A stretch of DNA of 64,000 bases, taken from Nannobrachium achirus. Lineage: Eukaryota > Chordata > Actinopteri > Myctophiformes > Myctophidae. Location of the stretch: the NCBI GenBank assembly GCA_963921795.1, contig OY997653.1:708501-772500 (forward strand). Reading direction: 5' to 3'. Every line of letters begins with the position of its first letter. The first letter of the stretch is position 1. Position numbers and translations under genes: made by a program. The notes under the pieces were generated by a model. The model did not search any database, had not been told where the DNA came from, and worked only from the letters and a program-made list of their open reading frames with translations. This document shows positions 1 to 13,729 of the stretch, in pieces.

Positions 1-168
1 AAATTGGATGGCAAATCACAACCTCCAAATCAGCAGATCTGTTGACTTTATTTTGTTTTAACCTTGTAGATCGGCTGATTAGTTGATTTTTCTTATTTTT
101 TTTATCCAGGCCCTGTTTTTTGCATGTGAACTGAATATAACTGATGGCTTTGCTTGGTTTTCAGAAAA

Positions 169-205
169 ACTACATTTCCCAGAATGCAGCAGCTAAGATG
201 GCTGC
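169..205 (+). promoter_or_regulatory. ZNF143/STAF site plus YY1-like site, copy A
   Basis: ACTACATTTCCCAGAATGC at 169-187 fits the long ZNF143/STAF consensus (ACTACANTTCCCANNATGC). It is followed at 195-205 by AAGATGGCTGC, close to the YY1 consensus. This pairing is common in housekeeping and snRNA-type promoters. The same pair recurs at 3989, 10089 and 15222, and in a second version at 9232 and 14355. Confidence 0.65.
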
Positions 206-632
206 TTGTTGCAATCAGTTTGATTTGTCAGCACCTGGCCGCAACACAGCTTCTCCGAGTCAGGCAATCCAAATGTTTTTGCTCTTAACCACCGAGCTCT
301 GCTTCACTGTGTAGCTGGCTCTCGAAGGGACTCTTCCATCGAGCAGTAAGCAAAACTCCACTATGTTCTCCTCTGTCGCACATTTGCTCTGTATTTTGCC
401 ACATTGCTAATGGTGGTTCTATCTGTTCCCATTGTAGGCAAATTAGGAGCTGCATCTGAGTCTTGGAAGAGAAATGGCATGTGTTAATGGAAGCAACAGC
501 ATACTGTGAAACATATGTTTCGAATGTAACCCCTGTTTGTTAAGTTCTGGAAAGAAGCATATTTTGAGTTAAAAGCCCCGGTTTTGGGAAGAACTTTATT
601 TCATGTTTTAGGGGAACGCCCCATTGAATAAA
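169..632 (+). other. Candidate short non-coding transcription unit
   Basis: Downstream of the ZNF143/YY1 block lie a good splice donor (GTAAGC at 346), an acceptor (TTGTAG ending at 437) after a plausible 91 bp intron, and an AATAAA at 627-632. The spliced product would contain no long reading frame. The same signals are kept in copies B, C and D. Expression is inferred, not shown; the motifs may simply be the promoter of an old transposable element. Confidence 0.35.
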
Positions 633-897
633 ACAACGCTTATTGCGTTTTCACCTTGAGAACTGTTTCCGTGTGCTGGTTTGGGTTCAGACTTAACAAT
701 ACTTAATGTTTAAAAACTTTATTTGAAGACGTGTTAAAAGCCCCGGTTTTGGGAAGAACTTTATTTCATGTTTTAGGGGAACGCCCCATTGAATAAAACA
801 ACGCTTATTGCGTTTTCACCTTGAGAACTGTTTCCGTGTGCTGGTTTGGGTTCAGACTTCACAATACTTAATGTTTAAAAACTTTATTTGAAGACGT
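568..897. repeat. 165 bp tandem duplication carrying AATAAA
   Basis: Two copies of a block beginning GTTAAAAGCCCCGG at 568 and 733. The duplication is also present in copies C (about 10,490) and D (about 15,613), but copy B has a single block at 4388. It is therefore older than the split of A, C and D, or was lost from B. Each block includes an AATAAA in the context TTGAATAAAACAACGC. Confidence 0.85.
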
Positions 898-1789
898 TTA
901 CTACTTGAATTATTTGAAAACATTGTGATTTAAAAGACATGCCTGAAAATGGCTAGGTTGTTAACCCTGTGTTTTGAAGGTTTACAACCTGATGACCAAC
1001 TCTTCAACAAAGACAACTAATGAAAAAGTTGGAAAATAAAGATATTGAGTTAAAACCTTGAGGAGTTCTTTGGAACTATTTTATGTCTGTTGCATATAGT
1101 CTTTTGCATACATGTTGTGTAGAGGTCAATTTGTGCTTTCACCAATAACTATGCCGAGAGTCTCTGTCATTTATAGCGCCACCAGAAGGCTGAAAACGCA
1201 TTCTTCGATATTACTCCTTCAGATTTTATCCGATAATCACACAAATGGGCACACAGTATCTCTACAGTGATGTAATCATGACGGATTTGTCCAATATCAT
1301 ATTCTATCTAATTGGCTAACATTGAATTCCAAGGTTTGCAGGATTGCTCCTTTTTGAACAAAATGTCTCAAACGCAGCCTGCTATTTGTGTGAGATTTTG
1401 CACGCACATTCCCACTAGGCCAAGGAACAGATGCCACCCTTCTCACATTGGCCTGTTATAGCGCCACCAGCGGGTCAATTTTTGCAAAACCCATTTTTGG
1501 AACAAAATGCCTCAAATCCCGCATGCAGCGTCCGATTGCCGTGAAAGGCCAAAGAACACGTGGTACCCTTTTGACTTTGGCCTATTATAGTCACCACTAG
1601 GCCAAAAAAAAACACCTGACCTGCCGGAGACCTGTTCGGAAGAACACTGCTTCCAGTTTTTCTTTGATTTCTTCTTTGCTTTCCCTTGATGCCTTTTTGC
1701 TTTCCTGCTATTTATGCCTTGGCCACTTTATCGCTGCTTGCAGCTATATTTATTATTATTATTCTTCCGCCACTTTTGCTCTAGCGGCT

Positions 1790-3200
1790 AGACCGTGCAG
1801 TCGCTTTTTACGAAACTCGGCGGTATGGCAGAGGACTATGCCAAACGGCTAAAACGCGAAGCTCGCAACAATCGGCCAAAGGGTGGCGCTGTAGGAAGCC
1901 TTGGAAAGTGCAAACTTTGAACTGGTGTAGCTCATGCCCTGTTTCAGGTACAGCAATGAAACCTGTATACACTTATGCGTCTCCTCATGCCGAACAAGTT
2001 TTACGCTCTGACTTTTGACCTCTGACCTTTACCTCTCCCACAATTTTGAATTATATGAAAAACAGTAAAAATGTATCTCCTCCTGGGATTTTCGCGTAAC
2101 GTGCGCGAAACTTTTTTTACATGAACTTTGGACCAATACGGTCTGAAAACTTAGCCGGATTTTCTTTAAAGCGAAACATTATTTTTTAATAATTAACCGT
2201 ATAATGCAGTTTCATGCAAATTATTCTTCTGCCTCTAAATCATACATGCAAAGTGACACGTTCATGGCAGTATGGCAGAGGACTATGCCAAACGGCTAAA
2301 ACGCGAAGCTCGCAACAATCGGCCAAAGGGTGGCGCTGTAGGAAGCCTTCAAAAGTGCAAACTTTGAACTGGTGTAGCTCATGCCCTGTTTCAGGTACAG
2401 CAATGAAACCTGTATACACGTATGCGTCTCCTCATGCCGAACAACTTTTACGCTCTGACTTTTGACCTCTGACCTTTACCTCTCCCACAATTTTGAATTC
2501 TATGAAAAACAGTAAAAATGTATCTCCTCCTGGGATTTTCGCGTAACGTGCGCGAAACTTTTTTTACATGAACTTTGGACCAATACGGTCTGAGAACTTA
2601 GGCGGATTTTCTTTAAAGCGAAACATTATTTTTTAATAATTCACTCAATGTTGCAGTTATATGCAAATTATTCTTCTGCCTCTAAATCATACATGCAAAG
2701 TGACACGTTCATGGCATTTGGCAAATATGTAGAGGGTTATTCCAAATATCACTGAAAGCAATCTTACTCCAATTGGCCAAAGGGGGGCGCTATACGAAGC
2801 GTTTGAAAACTCAAACTTTAAAGGGGCATAAGTCATGCCTCGTTTTGTTTGAAGACATGCAACTTGCTTACACGCGTGCCTTGACTCAAGCGGAAGACAT
2901 CTGTGTCTTTGTTAAGTAAGCTCCGCCCTTAGATTTTCCGCAATTTTGAGCAGTTTGTAAAACACTTAAACCCGCTTTTATTCCGGAACTTTCGCGTCAC
3001 GTGCACAGAACTTTTTTTACATGAACTTTGGACCAATATCTAAAGATCTGTCAGATCGTTTTTTTTTTTTTTTATTGAAACATGCTTTATTAATAATTCA
3101 ATCAACATTGCAAGTTTTATGCAAATTATTCTTCTGCCTCTAAAACATACATGCAAAGTAAAATGTTCATGATGAACTACCGTAGAGGGTAAGTCCAAAT
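1790..3200. repeat. Array of about 447 bp sub-repeats
   Basis: TATGGCAGAGGACTATGCC recurs at 1824 and 2271 (period 447). A more diverged third unit follows from about 2710 and a fourth partial one from about 3120, each ending near the motif TTCTTCTGCCTCTAAA. The same array recurs in copies B (about 6,830-8,170) and C (about 11,760-13,090). No coding signal is seen. Confidence 0.75.
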
Positions 3201-3298
3201 ATCACTGAAACCAAAAAGAATCATATTTGAACTGGGGACCCCCCACCCTGACGTGAGTAGGGTTTTCCCATGATCTGGGCCTTAGGCTAGATGCAGAA

Positions 3299-3786
3299 TA
3301 GAGCTGGGACGTTCGCGAACGAATCGAATCTTTTGAACGGCTCTTTGAAGTGAACGTTGGGATCCGGTTCGCGCAGTAGAGAGCCGTTCATTTGGGGGGA
3401 GACCCCCTCCCCCCAATTCAACATCTCCTTGCTACTCCACTGAGTACTGACTGAGTACAGTGAGTGAGTGAGAGAGAGAGAGAGAACAAGTGGAGGAGCG
3501 AGTTCATTGTTGCCTGCTTTTTTTTTTTTTGGTGTTTTATGAATAACAAAAGTCAAGGTAGCTTAATTTACACACACATTTTATGAAAAGTGTAAATACT
3601 AAACTGTGATCTCAACTGTCAGCAGAGGAATGTGGTGCCACCTTGTGGATTCATGTTTAAACAAATTCTTCTTAAAAATATATAAATATACAAGGAGCCA
3701 AATGAGCCAGTCTTTTGAACGGCTCTTTTCAGTGAGCCAGATCGATGGTACTGTCTCACTTCAAAGAGCCATAAATCCCACCTCTA
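3299..3786. mobile_element. hAT-type MITE in copy A (488 bp, full length)
   Basis: Starts TAGAGCTGGG and ends CCCACCTCTA, imperfect terminal inverted repeats. It is flanked by perfect 8 bp target duplications ATGCAGAA at 3291-3298 and 3787-3794, the hAT signature. It contains repeated GAACGGCTCTTT motifs near both ends. Copies B and C carry the same insertion at the same site but with an internal deletion, so it predates the tandem amplification. Confidence 0.9.
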
Positions 3787-3805
3787 ATGCAGAATGGTTA
3801 GGCAC

Positions 3806-3943
<138 letters not shown>

Positions 3944-3988
3944 ATGTGAACTGAATCTAACTGATGGCTTAGTTTGGTTTTCAGAAAA

Positions 3989-4025
3989 ACTACATTTCCC
4001 AGAATGCAGCAGCTAAGATGGCTGC
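3989..4025 (+). promoter_or_regulatory. ZNF143/STAF plus YY1-like sites, copy B (first)
   Basis: ACTACATTTCCCAGAATGC at 3989-4007 followed by AAGATGGCTGC, identical to copy A. Confidence 0.65.
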
Positions 4026-4831
4026 TTGTTGCAATCAGTTTGATTTGTCAGCACCTGGCCGCAACACAGCTTCTCCGAGTCAGGCAATCCAAATGTTTTT
4101 GCTCTTAACCACCGAGCTCTGCTTCACTGTGTAGCTGGCTCTCGAAGGGACTCTTCCATCGAGCAGTAAGCAAAACTCCACTATGTTCTCCTCTGTCGCA
4201 CATTTGCTCTGTATTTTGCCACATTGCTAATGGTGGTTCTATCTGTTCCCATTGTAGGCAAATTAGGAGCTGCATCTGAGTCTTGGAAGAGAAATGGCAT
4301 GTGTTAATGGAAGCAACGGCATACTGTGAAACATATGTTTCGAATGTAACCCCTGTTTGTTAAGTTCTGGAAAGAAGCATATTTTGAGTTAAAAGCCCCG
4401 GTTTTGGGAAGAACTTTATTTCATGTTTTAGGGGAACGCCCCATTGAATAAAACAACGCTTATTGCGTTTTCACCTTGAGAACTGTTTCCGTGTGCTGGT
4501 TTGGGTTCAGACTTCACAATACTTAATGTTTAAAAACTTTATTTGAAGACGTTTACTACTTGAATTATTTAAAAACATTGTGATTTAAAAGACATGCCTG
4601 AAAATGGCTAGGTTGTTAACCCTCTGTTTTGAAGGTTTACAACCTGATGACCAACACTTCAACAAAGACAACTAGGGATGTCCCGATACCACTTTTTTGC
4701 TGACCGAGTACGAGTACAAGTACTTCATGTTGAGTACTCGCCGATACCGAGTACCGATACGAGTACAATTAATAATACAAAATGTATTTAAATTACGCTT
4801 TTTTTTCCTTTTTTTTTTCAACACGTGTTCC

Positions 4832-5158
4832 CAGGGGCGTCAATTGGGTATGGCAATACCCTGGGTCCAGGGGGGAAGATAAAAAGTTAGTTCTGAATAT
4901 GAATCCATGAATGTCTCTTTGTCTATCTGTGCGGGTTATTATGTTGGTAAATTACAGTAAATAAATGCAAACTTAACAAAATGGTCACTTTAACAAGGTA
5001 TTATAATTATATTTAAGGTATATATAATGATATATTATAATGTACTTCTTCTTAAAATAAATGTATCATGCCTGTTGCTAAGGTATGGCAACATGACTGG
5101 TGTCACCACCCACCAGTCATGTTGCCATACCTTATCTTTTTCTGAACTGACGCCACTG
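4832..5158. mobile_element. Nested hAT MITE, 327 bp
   Basis: Begins CAGGGGCGTCA and ends TGACGCCACTG. It is flanked by perfect 8 bp duplications CGTGTTCC at 4824-4831 and 5159-5166. It carries an internal hairpin (about 5081-5134) whose arms share GGTATGGCAACATGACTGG. It inserted into the larger hAT element. Confidence 0.9.
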
Positions 5159-5366
5159 CGTGTTCCTCCATCCACACACAGTGCAGGTCCGTCCATGCTA
5201 ATAGGCTAGCTCCGGTGGAATAGGTCTTTTAAACTCTATAAAGGGAACTAGAAATGCTATCCTTAGATGGACAACAAGTGTTGTCCATATCTACGACTCC
5301 TATGGACTTTATTTGGAAATATCGTTTGTTGTTGTTTTATGGAGCGACGTTCAGCAACGTGAGTTA

Positions 5367-5513
<147 letters not shown>

Positions 5514-5610
5514 GGTAGGCGGCCGCAGAACCCCCTCTTGATATTTTATTAGTGCATTGTTTGCACTCTGCTTTGGTGTTGTCATCCTCACAAAGAAGTG
5601 CACTCATTGC

Positions 5611-5837
5611 CAAGGGTGTCGCACCAAATTCTGGGCCCTGGATTCACTGCTGGCCCCCCATGAATGTTCTTCATGGGGTATTTAAAAAATAGCAGATCTG
5701 CAAGCTTGCAGTGCGGCACTGTGAGCTTGCATATCTGTTATTTTTCAATAGCAAAAGTATAAAATAATTAAGGCCCTGGCTTCCACCTTGAGCCCTAGTA
5801 ACTCAGTCCCACTTTTCTCCCCCTTGTGACGCCCCTG
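5611..5837. mobile_element. Probable second nested hAT-like MITE with internal palindrome
   Basis: Ends CAAGGGTGTCGCA and TGACGCCCCTG are imperfect inverted repeats of the same type as the 4832 element. No convincing target duplication is seen (CTCATTGC versus CTCGGTAT). Its centre (about 5683-5755) is a degenerate form of the AGCAGATCTACAAGC palindrome found at 31,610 and 35,966. Confidence 0.55.
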
Positions 5838-8302
5838 CTCGGTATCGGCCGCTGCCGTGAGAAGTATCTGGCGAGTACGAGTACAGCAAAATAGGGTTGT
5901 ATCGGGGCGAGTACCGATACCGCGAGTACCGATACCGCATCCCTAAAGACAACTAATGAAAAAGTTGGAAAATAAAGATATTGAGTTAAAACCTTGAGGA
6001 GTTCTTTGGAACTATTTTATGTCTGTTGCATATAGTCTTTTGCATAGATGTTGTGTAGAGGTCAATTTGTGCTTTTACCAATAACTATGCCGATTAGTGT
6101 AAAATCGGCAGAGTCTCTGTCATTTATAGCGCCACCAGAAGGCCGAAAACGCATTCTTCAATATTACTCCTTCAGATTTTATCCGATAATCACACAAATG
6201 GGCACACAGTATCTCTACAGTGATGTAATCATGACGGATTTGTCCAATATCATATTCTATCTAATTGGATAACATTGAATTCCAAGGTTTGCAGGATTGC
6301 TCCTTTTTGAACAAAATGTCTCAAACGCAGCCTGCTATTTGTGTGAGATTCTGCACGCACATTCCCACTAGGCCAAGGAACAGATGCCACCCTTCTCACA
6401 TTGGCCTGTTATAGCGCCACCAGCGGGTCAATTTTTGCAAAACCCATTTTTGGAACAAAATGCCTCAAATCCCGCATGCAGCGTCCGATTGCCGTGAAAG
6501 GCCAAAGAACACGTGGTACCCTTTTCACTTTGGCCTATTATAGAGTCACCACTAGGCCAAAAAAAAAAACACCTGACCTGCCGGAGACCTGTTCGGAAGA
6601 ACACTGCTTCTAGTTTTTCTTTGATTTCTTCTTTGCTTTCCCTTGATGCCTTTTTGCTTTCCTGCTTTTTATGCCTTGGCCACTTTATCGCTGCTTGCAG
6701 CTATATTTAGTGGCCAAGGCCACGAAGTGGCAATGCCTTGGCCACTCATTGTTATTGGACTTCATCTCCTTCTTCCGCCACTTTTTCTCTAGCGGCTAGA
6801 CCGTGCAGTCGCTTTTTACGAAACTCGGCAGTATGGCAGAGGACTATGCCAAACGGCTAAAACGCGAAGCTCGCAACAATCGGCCAAAGGGTGGCGCTGT
6901 AGGAAGCCTTCGAAAGTGCAAACTTTGAACTGGTGTAGCTCATGCCCTGTTTCAGGTACAGCAATGAAACCTGTATACACTTATGCGTCTCCTCATGCCG
7001 AACAACTTTTACGCTCTGACTTTTGACCTCTGACCTTTACCTCTCCCACAATTTTGAATTCTATGAAAAACAGTAAAAATGTATCTCCTCCTGGGATTTT
7101 CGCGTAACGTGCGCGAAACTTTTTTTACATGAACTTTGGACCAATACGGTCTGAAAAGTTAGCCGGATTTTCTTTAAAGCGAAACATTATTTTTTAATAA
7201 TTAACCGTATAATGCAGTTTCATGCAAATTATTCTTCTGCCTCTAAATCATACTGCAAAGTGACAAGTTCATGGCAGTATGGCAGAGGACCATGCCAAAC
7301 GGCTAAAACGCGAAGCTCGCAACAATCGGCCAAAGGGTGGCGCTGTAGGAAGCCTTCGAAAGTGCAAACTTTGAACTGGTGTAGCTCATGCCCTGTTTCA
7401 GGTACAGCAATGGAACCTGTATACACTTATGCGTCTCCTCATGCCGAACAACTTTTACGCTCTGACTTTTGACCTCTGACCTTTACTTCTCCCACAATTT
7501 TGAATTATATGAAAAACAGTAAAAATGTATCTCCTTCTGGGATTTTTGCGTAATGTGCGCGAAACTTTTTTTACATGAACTTTGGACCAATACGGTCTGA
7601 AAACTTAGGCGGATTTTCTTTAAAGCGAAACATTATTTTTTAATAATTCACTCAATGTTGCAGTTATATGCAAATTATTCTTCTGCCTCTAAATCATACA
7701 TGCAAAGTGACACATTCATGGCATTTGGCAAATATGTAGAGGATTAGTCCAAATATCACTGAAAGCAATCTTACTCCAATTGGCCAAAGGGGGGCGCTAT
7801 ACGAAGCGTTTGAAAACTCAAACTTTAAAGGGGCATAAGTCATGCCTCGTTTCGTTTGAAGACATGCAACTTGCTTACACGCGTGCTTTGACTCAAGCTG
7901 AAGACATCTGTGTCTTTGTTAAGTAAGCTCCGCCCTTCGATTTTCCGCCTTTTGGAGCAGTTCGTAAAACACTTAAACCCGCTTTTATTCCGGAACTTTC
8001 GCGTCATGTGCACGGAACTTTTTTTACATGAACTTTGGACCAATATCTAAAGATCTGTCAGATCGGATTTTTTAAACATTGAAACATGCTTTTTTAATAG
8101 TTCAATCAACATTGCAAGTTGTATGCAAATTATTCTTCTGCCTCTAAAACATACATGCAAAGTAACATTTTCATGATGAACTACCGTAGAGGGTAAGTCC
8201 AAATATCACTGAAACCAAAAAGAATCATATTTGAACTGGGGACCCCCCACCCTGACGTGAGTAGGGTTTTCCCATGATCTGGTCCTTAGGCTAGATGCAG
8301 AA

Positions 8303-8631
8303 TAGAGCTGGGACGTTCGCGAACGAATCAAATCTTTTGAACGGCTCTTTGAAGTGAACGTTGGGATCCGGTTCGCGCAGTAGAGAGCCGTTCATTTGGG
8401 GGGGAGACCCCCTCCCCCCAATTCAACATCTCCTTGCTACTCCACTGAGTACTGACTGAGTACAGTGAGTGAGTGAGAGAGAGAGAACAAGTGGAGGAGC
8501 GAGTTCATTGTTGCCTGCTTGTTTTTTTTAGGTGTTTTATGAATAACAAAAGTCAAGGTAGCTTAATTTACACACACATTTTATGATCGATGGTACTGTC
8601 TCACTTCAAATAGCCATAAATCCCACCTCTA
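8303..8631. mobile_element. hAT-type MITE in copy B (329 bp, internally deleted)
   Basis: Same insertion as 3299-3786, with the ATGCAGAA duplication at 8295-8302 and 8632-8639. It lacks an internal part present in copy A (about 3584-3741). Confidence 0.9.
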
Positions 8632-8650
8632 ATGCAGAATGGTTAGGCAC

Positions 8651-8652
<2 letters not shown>

Positions 8653-8722
<70 letters not shown>
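8653..8722 (+). repeat. Compound microsatellite (GT)n(GCGT)n, copy B
   Basis: Shortest of the three equivalent arrays. It joins directly to CAGTCATTTTATTTT, skipping about 120 bp present in copy C. Confidence 0.95.
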
Positions 8723-9231
8723 AGTCATTTTATTTTATTTTTCAAATGGAATATATTCTTATTTTTCGCATGCAATGTTTTGACCACGGTCCCTGAGTCA
8801 CAGCTGCAGAGCATTCGTAATCACCACACCCTGTATAAAGCCAGTCTTTTTTCAGTTTGTTCAGTAACCTCATTGGAGCTGCTGCAGGTTTGTACACATT
8901 TCATTTCAAGACTATTCCAATTTCTAACAGCATTACTCCATTTATATTTAACCCACACTATATTGCTTTTAGATCCACCTGACCAACTCTGATATTGACA
9001 CTGAGGCTGCGTGACTAAGATAATTGGTAAGTGAACATGTGGCTCGGAAATGTTTGTTTCTGGTTTTGGGATTGGAATGTAAAAAGATTCATTTCGGTAA
9101 TGTAATTATTGCTTGTAGATAAGCAGATTTGTCGACTTTATTTAGTTTTAAGCTTGTAGATCGGCTGATTAGTTGATTTTTTTAGTTTTTTTGCCTGTGA
9201 ACTGAATCTTAATTGTTTGGTTTTCAGAAAA

Positions 9232-9265
9232 ACTACATTTCCCAGAATGCAGCAGCTAAGATGGT
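9232..9265 (+). promoter_or_regulatory. ZNF143/STAF plus YY1-like sites, copy B (second)
   Basis: ACTACATTTCCCAGAATGC at 9232-9250 followed by AAGATGGTTGC. A consensus-like donor CCGGTAAG lies near 9350, so this is a second promoter-exon module within the unit. Confidence 0.55.
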
Positions 9266-9579
9266 TGCTTGTTGGGCGTCGGCCGATTGAATCCATCTGA
9301 ACAGTTTGAACAAAACACTGCTGAGTTGAGTGTGTGCTGCTCTGTTAACCGGTAAGACTGTTTGCTTGTATTTTGTATGGTCTCTTTTACCGTTTTACTG
9401 TGTTATTTTGGTTCTATCGTTTACAGTGAGAATGTGTTTTATATTGTCAGGAGTGTGCAGTTGTGGATTATTGCCTGTGTCCACTATTGTTTGGGGTGTG
9501 GCCTCATCTCTTTCTTCAATGTAAGCATTTAACTAAAGAGATGTGAGTATTATTGCGACTGTTAGGTCGCAGTTACTAT

Positions 9580-9925
9580 CGAAACCTCCACCGGCTGTCA
9601 CTCTGTCCGTGTGACATCATACTTTTGCCCTATTCATATCTCCGTTACCATTGCCCCTATCCATGCCAAACTTTGCACACACTCCTTGGCTGCCTGATTT
9701 CTCACATGGCCCTCCAGCGCCACCATGAGGCCGATTCTTGCAAAACATTTGCGAACACTGCTCCTACAGATTTTGGCCTAAAATCACACAAATTGATTGT
9801 CAAATCACAACCTCCGTCCCTGATTTCACACATGCCCCTCTCTAGCGCCACCATCAGACAGATTTTTGCAAAACACATTTTACAACACTGCTCCTACAGA
9901 TTTTGGCCTAAAATCACGCAAATTG
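9580..9925. repeat. Two about 130 bp sub-repeats with AGCGCCACCAT motif
   Basis: Repeated blocks reading CTCCTACAGATTTTGGCC next to AGCGCCACCAT, preceded by CTGTCACTCTGTCCGTGTGAC. The same layout and wording appear at 32,510-33,185, linking the tandem unit to the foldback element there. An equivalent copy lies at 14,703-15,048. Confidence 0.7.
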
Positions 9926-10088
9926 GATGGCAAATCACAACCTCCAAATCAGCAGATCTGTTGACTTTATTTTGTTTTAACCTTGTAGATCGGCTGATTA
10001 GTTGATTTTTCTTATTTTTTTTATCCAGGCCCTGTTTTTTGCATGTGAACTGAATCTAACTGATGGCTTTGCTTGGTTTTCAGAAAAA

Positions 10089-10125
10089 ACTACATTTCCC
10101 AGAATGCAGCAGCTAAGATGGCTGC
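10089..10125 (+). promoter_or_regulatory. ZNF143/STAF plus YY1-like sites, copy C (first)
   Basis: ACTACATTTCCCAGAATGC at 10089-10107 then AAGATGGCTGC, as in copy A. Confidence 0.65.
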
Positions 10126-13100
10126 TTGTTGCAATCAGTTTGATTTGTCAGCACCTGGCCGCAACACAGCTTCTCCGAGTCAGGCAATCCAAATGTTTTT
10201 GCTCTTAACCACCGAGCTCTGCTTCACTGTGTAGCTGGCTCTCGAAGGGACTCTTCCATCGAGCAGTAAGCAAAACTCCACTATGTTCTCCTCTGTCGCA
10301 CATTTGCTCTGTATTTTGCCACATTGCTAATGGTGGTTCTATCTGTTCCCATTGTAGGCAAATTAGGAGCTGCATCTGAGTCTTGGAAGAGAAATGGCAT
10401 GTGTTAATGGAAGCAACAGCATACTGTGAAACATATGTTTCGAATGTAACCCCTGTTTGTTAAGTTCTGGAAAGAAGCATATTTTGAGTTAAAAGCCCCG
10501 GTTTTGGGAAGAACTTTATTTCATGTTTTAGGGGAACACCCCATTGAATAAAACAACGCTTATTGCGTTTTCACCTTGAGAACTGTTTCCGTGTGCTGGT
10601 TTGGGTTCAGACTTAACAATACTTAATGTTTAAAAACTTTATTTGAAGACGTGTTAAAAGCCCCGGTTTTGTGAAGAACTTTATTTCATGTTTTAGGGGA
10701 ACGCCCCATTGAATAAAACAACGCTTATTGCGTTTTCACCTTGAGAACTGTTTCCGTGTGCTGGTTTGGGTTCAGACTTCACAATACTTAATGTTTAAAA
10801 ACTTTATTTGAAGACGTTTACTACTTGAATTATTTGAAAACATTGTGATTTAAAAGACATGCCTGAAAATGGCTAGGTTGTTAACCCTCTGTTTTGAAGG
10901 TTTACAACCTGATGACCAACTCTTCAACAAAGACAACTAATGAAAAAGTTGGAAAATAAAGATTGAGTTAAAACCTTGAGGAGTTCTTTGGAACTATTTT
11001 ATGTCTGTTGCATATAGTCTTTTGCATACATGTTGTGTAGAGGTCAATTTGTGCTTTCACCAATAACTATGCCGATTAGTGTAAAATCGGCAGAGTCTCT
11101 GTCATTTATAGCGCCACCAGAAGGCCGAAAATGCATTCTTCGATATTACTCCTTCAGATTTTATCCGATAATCACACAAATGTGCACACAGTATCTCTAC
11201 AGTGATGTAATCATGACGGATTTGTCCAATATCATATTCTATCTAATTGGCTAACATTGAATTCCAAGGTTTGCAGGATTGCTCCTTTTTGAACAAAATG
11301 TCTAAAACGCAGCCTGCTATTTGTGTGAGATTTTGCATGCACATTCCCACTAGGCCAAGGAACAGATGCCACCCTTCTCACATTGGCCTGTTATAGCGCC
11401 ACCAGCGGGTCAATTTTTGCAAAACCCATTTTTGGAACAAAATGCCTCAAATCCCGCATGCAGCGTCCGATTGCCGTGAAAGGCCAAAGAACACGTGGTA
11501 CCCTTTTGACTTTGGCCTATTATAGTCACCACTAGGCCAAAAAAAAAACACCTGACCTGCCGGAGACCTGTTCGGAAGAACACTGCTTCCAGTTTTTCTT
11601 TGATTTCTTCTTTGCTTTCCCTTGATGCCTTTTTGCTTTCCTGCTATTTATGCCTTGGCCACTTTATCGCTGCTTGCAGCTATATTTATTATTATTATTC
11701 TTCCGCCACTTTTGCTCTAGCGGCTAGACCGTGCAGTCGCTTTTTACGAAACTCTGCAGTATGGCAGAGGACTATGCCAAACGGCTAAAACGCGAAGCTC
11801 GCAACAATCGGCCAAAGGGTGGCGCTGTAGGAAGCCTTCGAAAGTGCAAACTTTGAACTGGTGTAGCTCATGCCCTGTTTCAGGTACAGCAATGAAACCT
11901 GTATACACTTATGCGTCTCCTCATGCCGAACAACTTTTACGCTCTGACTTTTGACCTCTGACCTTTACCTCTCCCACAATTTTGAATTCTATGAAAAACA
12001 GTAAAAATGTATCTCCTCCTGGGATTTTCGCGTAACGTGCGCGAAACTTTTTTTACATGAACTTTGGACCAATACGGTCTGAAAACTTAGCCGGATTTTC
12101 TTTAAAGCGAAACATTATTTTTTAATAATTAACCGTATAATGCAGTTTCATGCAAATTATTCTTCTGCCTCTAAATCATACATGCAAAGTGACACGTTCA
12201 TGGCAGTATGGCAGAGGACTATGCCAAACGGCTAAAACGCGAAGCTCGCAACAATCGGCCAAAGGGTGGCGCTGTAGGAAGCCTTCAAAAGTGCAAACTT
12301 TGAACTGGTGTAGCTCATGCCCTGTTTCAGGTACAGCAATGAAACCTGTATACACGTATGCGTCTCCTCATGCCGAACAACTTTTACGCTCTGACTTTTG
12401 ACCTCTGACCTTTACCTCTCCCACAATTTTGAATTCTATGAAAAACAGTAAAAATGTATCTCCTCCTGGGATTTTCGCGTAACGTGCGCGAAACTTTTTT
12501 TACATGAACTTTGGACCAATACGGTCTGAGAACTTAGGCGGATTTTCTTTAAAGCGAAACATTATTTTTTAATAATTCACTCAATGTTGCAGTTATATGC
12601 AAATTATTCTTCTGCCTCTAAATCATACATGCAAAGTGACACGTTCATGGCATTTGGCAAATATGTAGAGGGTTATTCCAAATATCACTGAAAGCAATCT
12701 TACTCCAATTGGCCAAAGGGGGGCGCTATACGAAGCGTTTGAAAACTCAAACTTTAAAGGGGCATAAGTCATGCCTCGTTTTGTTTGAAGACATGCAACT
12801 TGCTTACACGCGTGCCTTGACTCAAGCGGAAGACATCTGTGTCTTTGTTAAGTAAGCTCCGCCCTTAGATTTTCCGCAATTTTGAGCAGTTTGTAAAACA
12901 CTTAAACCCGCTTTTATTCCGGAACTTTCGCGTCACGTGCACAGAACTTTTTTTACATGAACTTTGGACCAATATCTAAAGATCTGTCAGATCGTTTTTT
13001 TTTTTTTTTATTGAAACATGCTTTATTAATAATTCAATCAACATTGCAAGTTGTATGCAAATTATTCTTCTGCCTCTAAAACATACATGCAAAGTAACAT

Positions 13101-13234
13101 TTTCATGATGAACTACCGTAGAGGGTAAGTCCAAATATCACTGAAACCAAAAAGAATCATATTTGAACTGGGGACCCCCCACCCTGACGTGAGTAGGGTT
13201 TTCCCATGATCTGGTCCTTAGGCTAGATGCAGAA

Positions 13235-13563
13235 TAGAGCTGGGACGTTCGCGAACGAATCAAATCTTTTGAACGGCTCTTTGAAGTGAACGTTGGGATC
13301 CGGTTCGCGCAGTAGAGAGCCGTTCATTTGGGGGGGAGACCCCCTCCCCCCAATTCAACATCTCCTTGCTACTCCACTGAGTACTGACTGAGTACAGTGA
13401 GTGAGTGAGAGAGAGAGAACAAGTGGAGGAGCGAGTTCATTGTTGCCTGCTTGTTTTTTTTAGGTGTTTTATGAATAACAAAAGTCAAGGTAGCTTAATT
13501 TACACACACATTTTATGATCGATGGTACTGTCTCACTTCAAATAGCCATAAATCCCACCTCTA
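13235..13563. mobile_element. hAT-type MITE in copy C (329 bp)
   Basis: Same insertion and same internal deletion as copy B, with ATGCAGAA at 13227-13234 and 13564-13571. B and C therefore share an ancestor after A split off. Confidence 0.9.
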
Positions 13564-13582
13564 ATGCAGAATGGTTAGGCAC

Positions 13583-13729
<147 letters not shown>

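Noticed and set aside
986-1037. Hammerhead-ribozyme-like CTGATGA ... GGAAA with complementary CCAAC/GTTGG
   Set aside because: Stem II would start with mismatches if GAAA is the core, the loop is about 25 nt, and no matching stem I/III with a cleavage triplet is evident.
9553-10005. 150-codon frame repeated at 14,676-15,128
   Set aside because: Identity between copies reflects DNA duplication; composition and embedded repeat motifs (AGCGCCACCAT) argue against coding.
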